Source: Dyadobacter luticola
GTDB taxonomy: Bacteria; Bacteroidota; Bacteroidia; Cytophagales; Spirosomataceae
NCBI RefSeq assembly: GCF_005860805.1
Contig: NZ_VCEJ01000004.1
Span: 1,178,001 to 1,242,000 of the forward strand
Direction: 5' to 3'
DNA: 64,000 bases
Translations under genes and position numbers: made by a program
The notes under the pieces: model-generated
The model's database searches: none
What the model was told of the DNA's origin: nothing
The model's input: the letters and a program-made list of their open reading frames with translations, nothing else
Part shown: piece after piece, positions 43,281-51,943 of the stretch
Layout of the letters: each line of letters starts with the position of its first letter
Numbering within the stretch: the stretch's first letter is position 1

Positions 43281-44711
43281 ATGAATTTTTCATTTTCAGA
43301 TTATCAGAGCGAAAATTTCTTTGACGAGATGTTCAGTCAGGACGGACAGATACGCCCGGGCTATGAGCATTTGAAAAGTAAATTTGAAAACCTCACACAT
43401 GATGATCTTACCAACCGCCAGCTTGCCACGGAACGTGCATTGCTTTCCATGGGAATCACATTCAATGTGTACTCGGAGGGCGAGGGGACGGAAAGGATTA
43501 TGCCGATCGATATCATTCCAAGAGTATTGTCCAGCGCGGAGTGGGAGTGGCTTGAAAAAGGGCTGAAACAGCGGATCAAAGCATTAAATATGTTCATTGA
43601 CGACGTGTACAATGAACAGAATATCCTGAATGACGGTGTCGTGCCGCGCGAGCTGATCGAATCCAGTAAATGTTTTTTGAAACCTTGTCTGGGATTAAAA
43701 CCACCAAAAGGAATCTGGTGCCACATTACCGGGACCGATTTAATCAAAGGTGACGATGGAACTTTTATGGTGCTGGAAGACAACCTGCGCTGTCCTTCCG
43801 GGGTTTCTTATATGTTGGAAAACAGGGAGTTATCTAAGCAGATTTTTCCTGATGTACTTGCCAGGACAGGTGTAAGGCCGGTTTCCGATTATCCGACGCG
43901 CCTCCTGCAAATGTTGCAGCATCTTGCGGATCGTCCCAACCCAACCGTAGCAGTCCTTACGCCCGGAATTTATAACTCAGCTTATTTCGAACATTCGTAT
44001 CTCGCGCAGCAAATGGGCGTGGAGCTGGTGGATACCCGTGACCTGGTTGTTTCCGATGGTTATGTTAAAATGCGGACTACCAACGGTTTGCAGATCGTGG
44101 ACGTCATCTATCGCCGCATCGACGATACTTTCATGGATCCGGACGCATTCAATCCCGATTCACTGATCGGTATTCCCGGCATTTTTGAAGTATATAAAAA
44201 AGGACGCGTAGCGCTGGCAAATGCGCCAGGTACCGGAGTGGCGGACGATAAAGTGGTGTATGCCTACGTGCCGAGGATCATTAAATATTATCTGAACGAG
44301 GAGGCGATCATTCCGAATGTAAAAACTTACATCTGCGGCGAGGAGGAGGATTTTAATTATGTGATAGAAAACATTTCGCAACTGGTTGTAAAAGAAGCGA
44401 ATGAAGCGGGAGGATACGGAATGTTGATCGGCCCGAAAGCCACGGAAGAGGAGCACGAAATTTTCAGGGAAAAAATAAGGAACAATCCGCGGAACTACAT
44501 TGCTCAGCCTACCATTTCATTATCGAGGGTGCCTTGTATGGTGGAGGGACACGCAGAGGGACGGCACGTGGATTTGCGGCCTTATATTTTGTATGGCGAC
44601 GATATCAGCGTGATTCCGGGTGGCCTGACGCGGGTTGCCTTACGGAAAGGTTCTTTGGTTGTTAATTCATCGCAAGGCGGCGGCGGCAAGGATACCTGGG
44701 TTTTGTATTGA
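43281..44711 (+). CDS. Circularly permuted ATP-grasp protein (type 2, COG2308-like)
   Basis: A 476-residue cytosolic protein that opens MNFSFSDYQSENFFDEMF. Features of the family are YNEQNILNDGVVPRELI, TGTDLIKGDDGTFMVLEDNLRCPSGVSYMLENR (ATP/metal region), DVIYRRIDDTFMDP and VKEANEAGGYGMLIGP. Such proteins are predicted amide- or peptide-bond-forming ligases usually linked to an alpha-E protein and a transglutaminase-like protease; neither is visible here. Instead an esterase-like gene follows 113 bases downstream. The ATG at 43281 is preferred over an in-frame TTG at 43272. Confidence 0.88.
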   Translation: MNFSFSDYQSENFFDEMFSQDGQIRPGYEHLKSKFENLTHDDLTNRQLATERALLSMGITFNVYSEGEGTERIMPIDIIPRVLSSAEWEWLEKGLKQRIKALNMFIDDVYNEQNILNDGVVPRELIESSKCFLKPCLGLKPPKGIWCHITGTDLIKGDDGTFMVLEDNLRCPSGVSYMLENRELSKQIFPDVLARTGVRPVSDYPTRLLQMLQHLADRPNPTVAVLTPGIYNSAYFEHSYLAQQMGVELVDTRDLVVSDGYVKMRTTNGLQIVDVIYRRIDDTFMDPDAFNPDSLIGIPGIFEVYKKGRVALANAPGTGVADDKVVYAYVPRIIKYYLNEEAIIPNVKTYICGEEEDFNYVIENISQLVVKEANEAGGYGMLIGPKATEEEHEIFREKIRNNPRNYIAQPTISLSRVPCMVEGHAEGRHVDLRPYILYGDDISVIPGGLTRVALRKGSLVVNSSQGGGGKDTWVLY

Positions 44712-44824
44712 TTTATCATTGGCAGTTACTGTCGGCTGTGGATGATGAATGTTTACAAAAAGGTAAATGTGCATTGCCAGGTCGTATATATTTAAACAGT
44801 ACAGTAACTTAAAATGAGAAACAA

Positions 44825-45556
44825 ATGCTACGTGAGGTAACCGGTTGGTATAGTCCGGCGCTGAATGAACACATGGATATTGCAGTTTATGGTCATTATG
44901 GGTTTGCACTTTTATTGATTCCCACAGCAGCTTCGGATTATCTTGAATATGAAAAAAATGGTTTAATTGAGAGTATCAGTCCTTATATCAATGCTGGAAA
45001 AGTAAAGGTTTATTGCATCAACAGTATCAATTCCGAAAGCTGGCTCAATCCGTATATGCACGGTTACGACAAGGCGATCCGCCACCAGCTTTTTAATGAT
45101 TATGTGATCAAGGAGGTGATCCCTTTTATTAAGGATACCACGAGCCCGACGAATGAAATTATTACCGGCGGGGCGTCTTTCGGCGCCATGCATGCTGCCA
45201 ATCTGTTTTTCAAACATCCCGATTACATAAACGGGGTGATCGCGATGAGTGGCTGCTACGATCTGAGTGTTTACACCGATGGCTACTACGACGATAATGT
45301 TTATTTCAATTCACCGGTGCATTATTTGCCGCAGTTGAAAGCAGAGTGGCACCTTTCGATGTACCGCGACAGCCGACACATTCATTTTATTACAGGCTCG
45401 GGGGCTTACGAAGTGCCGGAATATTCAAAGCATATTTCAGCAATCCTCAATTCCAAAAATGTTCCTCATGAGCTGGACATCTGGGGGCCGGATATGCCGC
45501 ACGAGTGGTGGGTCTGGAAAAGAATGTTGCCTTATTATCTGGAAACACGGTTTTAG
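44825..45556 (+). CDS. Esterase-like alpha/beta-hydrolase (COG4947-like)
   Basis: A 243-residue cytosolic alpha/beta-hydrolase. The nucleophile elbow GGASFGAMHA carries the Ser, YDKAIRHQLFNDYVIKEVIPFI is a typical esterase-D-like segment, and ITGSGAYE plus DMPHEWWVWKRMLPYYL supply the acid and His near the C-terminus. The family is often found next to ATP-grasp genes of the upstream type, which suggests joint action on an unknown ester or peptide. No signal peptide. An intrinsic terminator follows. Confidence 0.85.
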   Translation: MLREVTGWYSPALNEHMDIAVYGHYGFALLLIPTAASDYLEYEKNGLIESISPYINAGKVKVYCINSINSESWLNPYMHGYDKAIRHQLFNDYVIKEVIPFIKDTTSPTNEIITGGASFGAMHAANLFFKHPDYINGVIAMSGCYDLSVYTDGYYDDNVYFNSPVHYLPQLKAEWHLSMYRDSRHIHFITGSGAYEVPEYSKHISAILNSKNVPHELDIWGPDMPHEWWVWKRMLPYYLETRF

Positions 45557-45577
45557 GTTTGGTAAAATTTGGGTACA

Positions 45578-45611
45578 AAAAAAGCGCTATCTTTTGGGAC
45601 AGCGCTTTTTT
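45578..45611. terminator. Bidirectional rho-independent terminator (esterase / pheS)
   Basis: AAAAAAGCGCT/AGCGCTTTTTT, 11-bp stem and 12-base loop, between the convergent esterase-like gene and pheS. Confidence 0.88.
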
Positions 45612-45626
45612 AATGTTATTTCAAAA

Positions 45627-46667
45627 TCAGGCACCTTCAAATTGGCGCAGGAACCTGACGTCGTTTTCTGTAAAAAGTCGAAGATCGTTAATTCCGTACC
45701 TCAGCATTGTAATCCGCTCGATACCCATCCCAAATGCAAATCCGGTATATTCCTCGCTGTCGATCCCACAGTTGGTCAGTACATTTGGGTCCACCATGCC
45801 TGAACCTGCAATTTCTACCCAGCCGGTGTATTTGCAAACATTGCAGCCTTTTCCTTTACATATAAAACACGACACGTCAATTTCGGCGCTGGGTTCTGTA
45901 AATGGGAAGTAGGAAGGGCGGAGACGAATCGTGGAGTCCTTCCCGAACATTTCCTTCGCGAAGTGATATAATGTGTCTTTGAGATCTTTAAAGCTTACAT
46001 TTTTGTCCACATACAAACCTTCCACCTGGTGAAAAACGCAGTGAGCGCGGGCTGAAATCGCTTCATTTCTGAAAACGCGTCCCGGCATGATCGAGCGGAT
46101 CGGCGGTTTTTGTCTTTCCATGAGGCGTACCTGCACATTGGAAGTATGCGTGCGGAGCAGCACATCATCTTTCACGTCGCCCTCACTTTTTGAAATAAAG
46201 AAAGTGTCTTGCATTTCGCGGGCAGGGTGGTTGTCAGCAAAATTCAGCGCACTGAAATTATACCAGTCCTTCTCGATTTCCGGGCCGTAAGAAACATTAA
46301 AGCCCATTCTTTCGAAAATTTCGATAATCCTTCTTCTAACAATTGTTAGCGGGTGAAGGCTTCCCTGTAGATTGGGCGTTACCGGCAGCGTGAGGTCGAT
46401 CAGCATTTCCGGATTTGCATCAGCTGAATTTTCCAGCGCGGCAGAGAATTCCTGAAATTTGCTCTGCGCCAGGTTTTTCAGCGTGTTCAGCTCTTGTCCC
46501 ACAGCCCGGCGGTCTTCGGGTGCAATGTTTTTAAGGTTGTCGAAAAGCTCCGTGACGACGCCTTTTTTACTGATATATTTTAATCTGAATGATTCCAGCT
46601 GCTCCTTACTGGTGACAACAGCATTATCGATTTCGGAAACCAATTCTTTTACCCGCTCGGTAATCAT
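45627..46667 (-). CDS. pheS: Phenylalanine--tRNA ligase alpha subunit
   Basis: The 346-residue catalytic subunit of the class II synthetase. Motif 2 (GRVFRNEAISARAHCVFHQVEGL), the CFICKGKGCNVCKYTGW cysteine-rich insert and motif 3 (GFAFGMGIERITML) are present, and the N-terminal coiled-coil region leads to SLHPLTIVRRRI. The ATG at 46667 (MITERVKEL) is preferred to one three codons upstream. pheT is not in the window, so the subunit genes are unlinked here. A TATCTTTG promoter element lies upstream. Confidence 0.97.
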   Translation of the reverse strand: MITERVKELVSEIDNAVVTSKEQLESFRLKYISKKGVVTELFDNLKNIAPEDRRAVGQELNTLKNLAQSKFQEFSAALENSADANPEMLIDLTLPVTPNLQGSLHPLTIVRRRIIEIFERMGFNVSYGPEIEKDWYNFSALNFADNHPAREMQDTFFISKSEGDVKDDVLLRTHTSNVQVRLMERQKPPIRSIMPGRVFRNEAISARAHCVFHQVEGLYVDKNVSFKDLKDTLYHFAKEMFGKDSTIRLRPSYFPFTEPSAEIDVSCFICKGKGCNVCKYTGWVEIAGSGMVDPNVLTNCGIDSEEYTGFAFGMGIERITMLRYGINDLRLFTENDVRFLRQFEGA

Positions 46668-46741
46668 AACATGCATTTAATGTTGGTAAGGGTCCCGCAT
46701 TCTGCCTGTAGAAAGAAGCGTTTACTGCGGCGACCAGGTGG

Positions 46742-46749
46742 CAAAGATA
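46742..46749 (-). promoter_or_regulatory. Candidate -7 element (TATCTTTG) of pheS
   Basis: Exact TAnnTTTG match on the minus strand, 75 bases upstream of the pheS ATG. No TTG is seen at the standard -33 spacing, so strength is uncertain. Confidence 0.4.
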
Positions 46750-46833
46750 ACCAAGAATAGGGTCATTTTTTGAGGACAACGTTGGTAGTGTAGCGGTATC
46801 GCGATTTTCTTTAAATAATCTACATTTTCGGCA

Positions 46834-46960
46834 CTACGTAAAATTACGCATTTTACTAAGTGGCGTTACGCCATTTGATCAAAATGATGTTTTCTAAATA
46901 TCTGAAAATGAGGGAATTGAGCGCACTAACGTACTTTTACGTATTTCGTTACAATTACGC
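46834..46960 (+). promoter_or_regulatory. Helically phased TACG repeats upstream of the LytTR gene
   Basis: TACG cores occur at 46835, 46845, 46867, 46938 and 46956. TTACGCATTT (46844), TTACGCCATTT (46866) and TTACGTATTT (46937) are near-identical, and the first two are 22 bp apart, two turns of the helix, as expected for LytTR direct-repeat sites. Confidence 0.5.
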
Positions 46961-47013
46961 TATATGCTATTTTTGATTCAAGAAAACGAAACATTTATTA
47001 GTCACGAAATAAT

Positions 47014-47412
47014 ATGAAAAATTTTACAAGCTTTACCCGCCCAAATGTTCCCGAAAGGTCTTACAACGACAACCGTTCTTCGATTTCTGTACAGTCCATG
47101 GGCCGGACAATTTTTTTGACTCCCGACGTCATCACTTTCCTCGAAGGTGAAGGAAACTATACATTTATTTATACAAATACCGGCAAGAAATACCTGGTAT
47201 CGAAAACATTAAAATCACTTGCTGAGCAGCTGAATCCTAATTTCATCCGCGTGCACAAATCCTACCTGGTCAATGCCGACTACGTGGTAGCGCGCCTGGA
47301 AGACGACCGGATGCTGAAATTATCCTGCGGCAAAGAAGTGATGGTATCGCGCCGGAAAATCAAGGAAATCACTTGTTTCCTCGATCACTCCAACGTCCGC
47401 ATCAGCGCGTAA
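47014..47412 (+). CDS. Stand-alone LytTR DNA-binding domain protein
   Basis: A 132-residue protein made of a 30-residue leader and one LytTR domain: IFLTPDVITFLEGEGNYTFIYT, KYLVSKTLKSLAEQL and FIRVHKSYLVNADYV are the conserved LytTR strands and helix. It has no receiver domain, so it is not a classical response regulator; activity must be set by expression or another input. The phased repeats just upstream suggest autoregulation. A terminator follows. Confidence 0.92.
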   Translation: MKNFTSFTRPNVPERSYNDNRSSISVQSMGRTIFLTPDVITFLEGEGNYTFIYTNTGKKYLVSKTLKSLAEQLNPNFIRVHKSYLVNADYVVARLEDDRMLKLSCGKEVMVSRRKIKEITCFLDHSNVRISA

Positions 47413-47450
47413 AAGATTTTTTGGTGAATTAAATTAGTGGGTTATTCATA

Positions 47451-47489
47451 AAAACAGCAGCCATCGCTCGATCGAAGGCTGCTTGTTTT
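47451..47489 (+). terminator. Rho-independent terminator after the LytTR gene
   Basis: AGCAGCC/GGCTGCT 7-bp stem extended by AAAAC/GTTTT with a one-base bulge, followed by TTTTG and TTTTT. Confidence 0.78.
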
Positions 47490-47504
47490 GTTTTTGGGGA
47501 TTAA

Positions 47505-47590
47505 TGATTGAATGATTGAATGACTGAATTTTTCCGGAAATGAGAATTATTCACTCATTCACTCATTCACTAACTCGCTCACTCACTCAT
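47505..47590. repeat. Two opposed arrays of 8-bp tandem repeats
   Basis: TGATTGAA, TGATTGAA, TGACTGAA (47505-47528) face TCACTCAT, TCACTCAT, TCACTAAC, TCGCTCAC, TCACTCAT (47551-47590). Both arrays have period 8 and are roughly reverse complements, so they can fold back over a 22-base loop. The right array ends at the stop codon of the PorT-like gene. Confidence 0.7.
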
Positions 47591-48297
47591 TAAAACAACT
47601 TCAAACCCAGCGTAACCTGCCAGGAAGTAATTTTTTGCTTTACATTACCACCATTTGATCCGGTAGTTTGGAAAGACGCGAGGTTTGTGAATGATCCTTC
47701 TTTACGAACATCAAGACTAAAACTTCCTAAATCAAGTCCAGCGCCCAGCTGGTAGCCGAATGTTGCCTGCGACATGGCGTTGTTCAGGTCCGAAGTGTAA
47801 TATTTAAATGCATCCCTTAATCCCTGATTATCTCCGATACGGAAAGAAGTAACTGGTCCGGCAAGAATCCTGATCGGGCCGCCTTTTAAACCAATTAACA
47901 GCGGGACGTCAATATTACTATATTTTACGTTGATCGTCTTTTTCACCGGTTGCTCCGTATCATTCTGGATAATATCAAATGAGCCGCCTTTTGTTGAAAC
48001 CAATACCTCAGGCTGAATGAAAAGTGTCCGTCCAAATCGCATATAAATCCCGCCCACTGCGCCGGTCCTGGTGTTAAAGCTTTGTTTAAGGTTGTCGCGC
48101 ACCTGCTTTCCGTCGTAGCCCAGGAAGGGATTCCCTGCATCATCATACCGCGTCGTAAAAACGTCTCCCATCGTGAGGCGCGACAAATTCACCCCGCCTT
48201 TGATACCAAACGCAAAACCTTTTTTCTGAGCCTGCGCCGATGTAAGTGCCAGAAAGCACAACATGCAGATACAGGCCACTTTTGTCAGGATGTTCAT
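47590..48297 (-). CDS. Outer membrane beta-barrel protein (PorT-like family)
   Basis: A 235-residue exported small barrel. MNILTKVACICMLCFLALTSAQAQ is the signal peptide (ATG at 48297; the frame extends 50 codons upstream without support). FAFGIKGGVNLSRL, GGIYMRFGRTLFIQPEVLVSTKGG, NIDVPLLIGLKGGP and the ending SWQVTLGLKLF are typical of the PorT/outer_membrane beta-barrel group. The terminal aromatic fits BAM recognition. Function unknown; some relatives contribute to type IX secretion. Confidence 0.9.
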   Translation of the reverse strand: MNILTKVACICMLCFLALTSAQAQKKGFAFGIKGGVNLSRLTMGDVFTTRYDDAGNPFLGYDGKQVRDNLKQSFNTRTGAVGGIYMRFGRTLFIQPEVLVSTKGGSFDIIQNDTEQPVKKTINVKYSNIDVPLLIGLKGGPIRILAGPVTSFRIGDNQGLRDAFKYYTSDLNNAMSQATFGYQLGAGLDLGSFSLDVRKEGSFTNLASFQTTGSNGGNVKQKITSWQVTLGLKLF

Positions 48298-48464
48298 AGA
48301 TAAATATGAATTTTTAAGTAAAACCGGATAATAACGCCTAAATGCAAAAAACTGTACCTTGCCCTTATTTTTTTTGATTTTGTGGGTGAAACGTACAAAT
48401 TTCGGAATAAATAGCGGATTAAAACTGTTACCAACAGATACATACAAATTAGATTTTTCTACTT

Positions 48465-49838
48465 ATGGCCAAAGCCAAGACTGCGTATTTCTGCCAGGAA
48501 TGTGGGTACAATTCACCAAAATGGGTGGGTAGATGTCCGTCTTGCGGCGAGTGGAATACCTTCGTTCAGGAGGTGATTGAAAAGGAGGATAAGAAAACGA
48601 CCGTGGCCTGGAAAGGCGTCAATCTGGCGAGCCGGCCGCGGGCGATTGCGGAGATTGAATACCAGAATGAAGCGCGTGTTAAAACTTTTGATGAAGAACT
48701 GAACCGGGTTCTGGGCGGTGGTATCGTGCCGGGTTCGCTGGTGCTGATTGGCGGTGAGCCGGGGATCGGCAAGTCAACATTAATGCTGCAAATCGCGCTG
48801 ACATTATCTAATAAAAAAGTGCTGTACGTTTCCGGAGAAGAATCCGAGCAGCAGATTAAAATGCGGGCCGAGAGAATGTCAGCAAAAAGCGACAGCTGCT
48901 TTATCTTGACAGAAACACATACGCAAAACATTTTCAGGCAGATAGAAGAGTTTCAACCGGAAATTCTGATCGTCGATTCGATCCAGACCATGCAATCGAC
49001 TTACATCGAGTCCGGTGCAGGAAGCGTGTCGCAGGTGCGGGAATGTACGGCTGAGTTTATGAAATATGCCAAAGAAATGGGCGTGCCGGTTTTCCTGATC
49101 GGGCACATTACCAAGGATGGCTCGCTCGCCGGACCAAAAGTTTTGGAGCACATGGTGGATACTGTGCTGCAATTTGAAGGCGACAGGCATAATACCTACC
49201 GGATTTTGAGAACGATCAAAAATCGTTTCGGCAGTACCTCTGAATTAGGGATTTATGAAATGCTAGGCTCTGGACTGCGCCAGGTCAGCAATCCGTCGGA
49301 AATATTGATTTCGCAGCGCGACGAACCTGTGAGTGGTATCGCCATCGGCTCGATGATGGAAGGAAACAGGCCGCTTTTGGTTGAAATACAATCATTGGTC
49401 AGTGTTGCTAATTATGGCACGCCGCAGCGCAGCAGCACTGGTTTTGATGCAAAAAGGCTGCAAATGTTGCTGGCAGTTTTAGAAAAGAGAGGTGGTTTCC
49501 GGTTAGGCGTGCAGGACGTTTTTCTGAATGTTGCCGGCGGGTTGAAAGTGGAAGATCCGGCCATCGATCTGGCTGTGGTAGCTTCGATTGTGTCGTCTTA
49601 TGAAGATAAGTTTATCCTGCCATCGGTATGTTTCGCGGCGGAAGTAGGGTTGGGTGGGGAAGTACGGGCTGTAAACCGCATTGAAAGCCGCATTTCTGAG
49701 TCGGAAAAGTTGGGCTTCAAGAAAATTTATATTTCCAAATACAACAGTAAAGGTCTTGATTTAAAAAGATCGAAAATTGAAGTGATTCCGGTCGCGCACC
49801 TGGATCAGCTCTTTATGTCGCTGTTTTTGAGTGAATAA
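48465..49838 (+). CDS. radA: DNA repair protein RadA
   Basis: A 457-residue cytosolic ATPase acting in recombination-intermediate branch migration. The zinc finger has Cys10, Cys13, Cys24 and Cys27, Walker A GEPGIGKST is at 97-105, the RadA-specific KNRFG is in IKNRFGSTSELG, and the C-terminal third has the Lon-protease-like fold (GFRLGVQDVFLNVAGGLKV). Family length is normal. It is divergent from the PorT-like gene. Confidence 0.98.
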   Translation: MAKAKTAYFCQECGYNSPKWVGRCPSCGEWNTFVQEVIEKEDKKTTVAWKGVNLASRPRAIAEIEYQNEARVKTFDEELNRVLGGGIVPGSLVLIGGEPGIGKSTLMLQIALTLSNKKVLYVSGEESEQQIKMRAERMSAKSDSCFILTETHTQNIFRQIEEFQPEILIVDSIQTMQSTYIESGAGSVSQVRECTAEFMKYAKEMGVPVFLIGHITKDGSLAGPKVLEHMVDTVLQFEGDRHNTYRILRTIKNRFGSTSELGIYEMLGSGLRQVSNPSEILISQRDEPVSGIAIGSMMEGNRPLLVEIQSLVSVANYGTPQRSSTGFDAKRLQMLLAVLEKRGGFRLGVQDVFLNVAGGLKVEDPAIDLAVVASIVSSYEDKFILPSVCFAAEVGLGGEVRAVNRIESRISESEKLGFKKIYISKYNSKGLDLKRSKIEVIPVAHLDQLFMSLFLSE

Positions 49839-49866
49839 GATCAGAATATGGGATCTGATTTCTTTA
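49838..49866. terminator. Weak hairpin between radA and the DUF58 gene
   Basis: AGATCAGA and TCTGATTT pair around ATATGGGA right after the radA stop, then TCTTT. The short stem makes termination uncertain. Confidence 0.4.
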
Positions 49867-49869
49867 AAA

Positions 49870-50784
49870 CTACCTCATTTTAGAGTGTTTGACCAAATAG
49901 GCCATCAGAATCGGATCGAAGCCTTTTGCAATGTCGGCTTCAATGAAGTCGATTTTGTACTGACCGCATTTCAGCTTTAATTTTTGGTAAAAATCACTCA
50001 CAAATTCCTTGTAAGTCTCTCTTACCTGATCGGGCTGTACCTTGATTCTTTCGTCCGTTTCAAGGTCTATGAACTCATAAGGCCGGTTTTCGAAAGCAAA
50101 TTCTTCTTCCGTCCTACGGTCGGTGACGTGAAAAAGGAGTACTTCATGCAGGTTGTGGCGAAGATGTTGTAGTGCGGAAAAGAGCTTGTCGGCATCTTCC
50201 AGATTATCAAACATATCACTGAAAATTACTACCAGCGAGCGCTTATGGATTTTTTCAGCGATCTGGTGCAGGACTTCGGCGACAGAAGTTTTTGAAAGCG
50301 GTCTTTTCTTTTGAAGCTGATTTTCCAATTCCAGCATGATCTTGTGCACATGCGAAGGCGTGGATTTCACCGCAGTCTGGACTTCAATTTCTTCTGCGAA
50401 TGTGCAGAGACTTACTGCATCTTTTTGCCGCTGCAACAAATAGGTGAGGCTGGCGGCCGCCATGACGCTGAATGTCATTTTCCCGAAATTGGACTCGGGA
50501 TAGTACATGGACGAAGAAGTGTCCAGCAAAATATGGCAGCGCAAATTGGTTTCTTCCTCGTAGCGTTTTACGAAGAGGCGGTCGGTTTTTGCAAAAACCT
50601 TCCAATCGATATTTCTGGTGGATTCTCCGGTATTGTAAAGCTGGTGCTCCGCAAATTCGACTGAAAAGCCGTGGAAAGGGGACTTGTGTAAACCGGTGAT
50701 AAAGCCTTCAACAAGCTGTTTGGCAAGAAATTCAAGATTCCCGAACTCCCTAACCTTTGCTAAATCAAGTTGTCGGTTACTCAT
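49870..50784 (-). CDS. DUF58 domain-containing protein (vWA-like)
   Basis: A 304-residue soluble protein. The DUF58 core GESTRNIDWKVFAKTDRLFVKRYEEE is followed by a vWA-like region with LLDTSSSMYY (a MIDAS-type DxSxS) and VVIFSDMFDN. DUF58 proteins usually partner a MoxR AAA+ ATPase, which is not adjacent here. It lies 14 bases after the RlpA gene on the same strand, so the two are likely cotranscribed. Cellular role unknown. Confidence 0.92.
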   Translation of the reverse strand: MSNRQLDLAKVREFGNLEFLAKQLVEGFITGLHKSPFHGFSVEFAEHQLYNTGESTRNIDWKVFAKTDRLFVKRYEEETNLRCHILLDTSSSMYYPESNFGKMTFSVMAAASLTYLLQRQKDAVSLCTFAEEIEVQTAVKSTPSHVHKIMLELENQLQKKRPLSKTSVAEVLHQIAEKIHKRSLVVIFSDMFDNLEDADKLFSALQHLRHNLHEVLLFHVTDRRTEEEFAFENRPYEFIDLETDERIKVQPDQVRETYKEFVSDFYQKLKLKCGQYKIDFIEADIAKGFDPILMAYLVKHSKMR

Positions 50785-50798
50785 TGTATGTCAAGAAG

Positions 50799-51248
50799 TT
50801 ACTTGGTCCGCATCGAAATTACCTTGCCGGATTTCGGGTCAATTTCTTCATTGGGTTCAAGAAGTATCATTCCCTCCATACCTACCACCCTGATCGTCAC
50901 ATGGGCAACGCCTTTTGCAACAATACCCAGCAAACGGGCGGCTTCTTTACTCAAATCAACAATCCGGTCCTTGGAAAACGGGCCTCGGTCATTCACCCGT
51001 ACGATCACTTTTTCGTCATTATCCAGATTCGTCACTTCCAGCATGGTATTCAGCGGATAGCTTTTGTGGGCAGCAAGCAACTCAGTGCTTTTATGAACTT
51101 CGCCGAAGGAAGTTTTTTTGCCATTAAACCGGGCCGCATAATAAGATGCACTGCCGGTTTCAGTTTTGCCCAACTTAATCTGCGCAAATGCAGAAGGTGC
51201 TGAGGCGAATGCTAACAAGATGAGAATCAGAATCCGACGATAAGTCAT
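50799..51248 (-). CDS. RlpA-type double-psi beta-barrel protein
   Basis: A 149-residue exported protein. After the signal peptide (ILILILLAFASAPSAFA) a single DPBB domain covers almost the whole mature chain (GSASYYAARFNGKKTSFGE, MLEVTNLDNDEKVIVRVNDRGPF, IVDLSKEAARLLG). RlpA proteins bind or cleave peptidoglycan at the septum in some bacteria; this copy lacks the SPOR domain, so septal targeting is not evident. It is transcribed with DUF58. Confidence 0.9.
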   Translation of the reverse strand: MTYRRILILILLAFASAPSAFAQIKLGKTETGSASYYAARFNGKKTSFGEVHKSTELLAAHKSYPLNTMLEVTNLDNDEKVIVRVNDRGPFSKDRIVDLSKEAARLLGIVAKGVAHVTIRVVGMEGMILLEPNEEIDPKSGKVISMRTK

Positions 51249-51513
51249 ATCTCAGGATTTGGGTGAAACATCACAGGTTTTTGTAACCTGCTTACACGCT
51301 ACTTGTTCATGGATTCGTAGGATTTTGAATACCCATGAATTTCAAAAGTAATAGAAAAAACTTAAAAACGAACAAAAATTGGTTTTTAGACCAAAGTGAA
51401 AAATAAAAATCAGGGCAGCAATGCTAACAAATCGCTAATATGTTATGGTTTTTTTGTTCGCAGCAATAAACTTTATATTTTAGCGTTTGAAAACCTATTT
51501 AAAATTAAACATA

Positions 51514-51837
51514 GTGGAAGACAGAGAGCAAATCTACTCCAAAAGGGTCAGGGCAGGAAAACGGACTTACTTCTTCGATGTTCGCTCTACGCGATCCAAC
51601 GATTATTATCTTACCATCACAGAAAGTCGTCGCCACCCGCAAGGTGACGGGTTCACGTACGAAAAACACAAGATGTTTTTGTACAAGGAGGACTTCGATA
51701 AGTTCGTGGATGCATTGAAGGAAGCTGTGGATCACGTGAAAACAGAATTGATGCCGGAGGTTGACTTCTCTCAGTTCGAATCCAAGGTTGACGAAGTGGA
51801 TGCAGTAGTAGGGGAGTCGGACCTTAAGTGGGACTAA
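51514..51837 (+). CDS. DUF3276 / PUR-alpha-like nucleic-acid-binding protein
   Basis: A 107-residue protein of the Bacteroidota/Borrelia PUR-alpha-fold family: EDREQIYSKRVRAGKRTYFFDVR opens the domain, followed by NDYYLTITESRR and KHKMFLYKEDFDKFVDAL. The GTG at 51514 (MEDREQIYS) is the likely start, matching the family; the frame continues nine codons upstream through TTG. It probably binds single-stranded nucleic acid. An intrinsic terminator follows. Confidence 0.93.
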   Translation: MEDREQIYSKRVRAGKRTYFFDVRSTRSNDYYLTITESRRHPQGDGFTYEKHKMFLYKEDFDKFVDALKEAVDHVKTELMPEVDFSQFESKVDEVDAVVGESDLKWD

Positions 51838-51857
51838 AAAATCGGATGTTAAATAAC

Positions 51858-51887
51858 AAAGCCTTCGCAATCTAATTCGAAGGCTTT
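51858..51887 (+). terminator. Rho-independent terminator after the PUR gene
   Basis: AAAGCCTTCG/CGAAGGCTTT 10-bp stem, 10-base loop, then TGGTTTTTG. Confidence 0.83.
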
Positions 51888-51943
51888 TGGTTTTTGTAGT
51901 CGCTAAATGGTAATTTCGCAGAAATTATCATTATCTCTAATAT

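Larger units (their letters stand above)
46668..47013. other. 346-bp divergent intergenic region with phased TACG repeats
   Basis: No gene is seen. The region contains the pheS -7 element near its left end and, at 46834-46960, a set of TACG-centred repeats upstream of the LytTR gene. The sequence is strongly AT-rich apart from these motifs. Confidence 0.55.

Noticed and set aside
47505..47590. CRISPR array
   Set aside because: The repeat unit is 8 bp with no spacers and the two arrays face each other.
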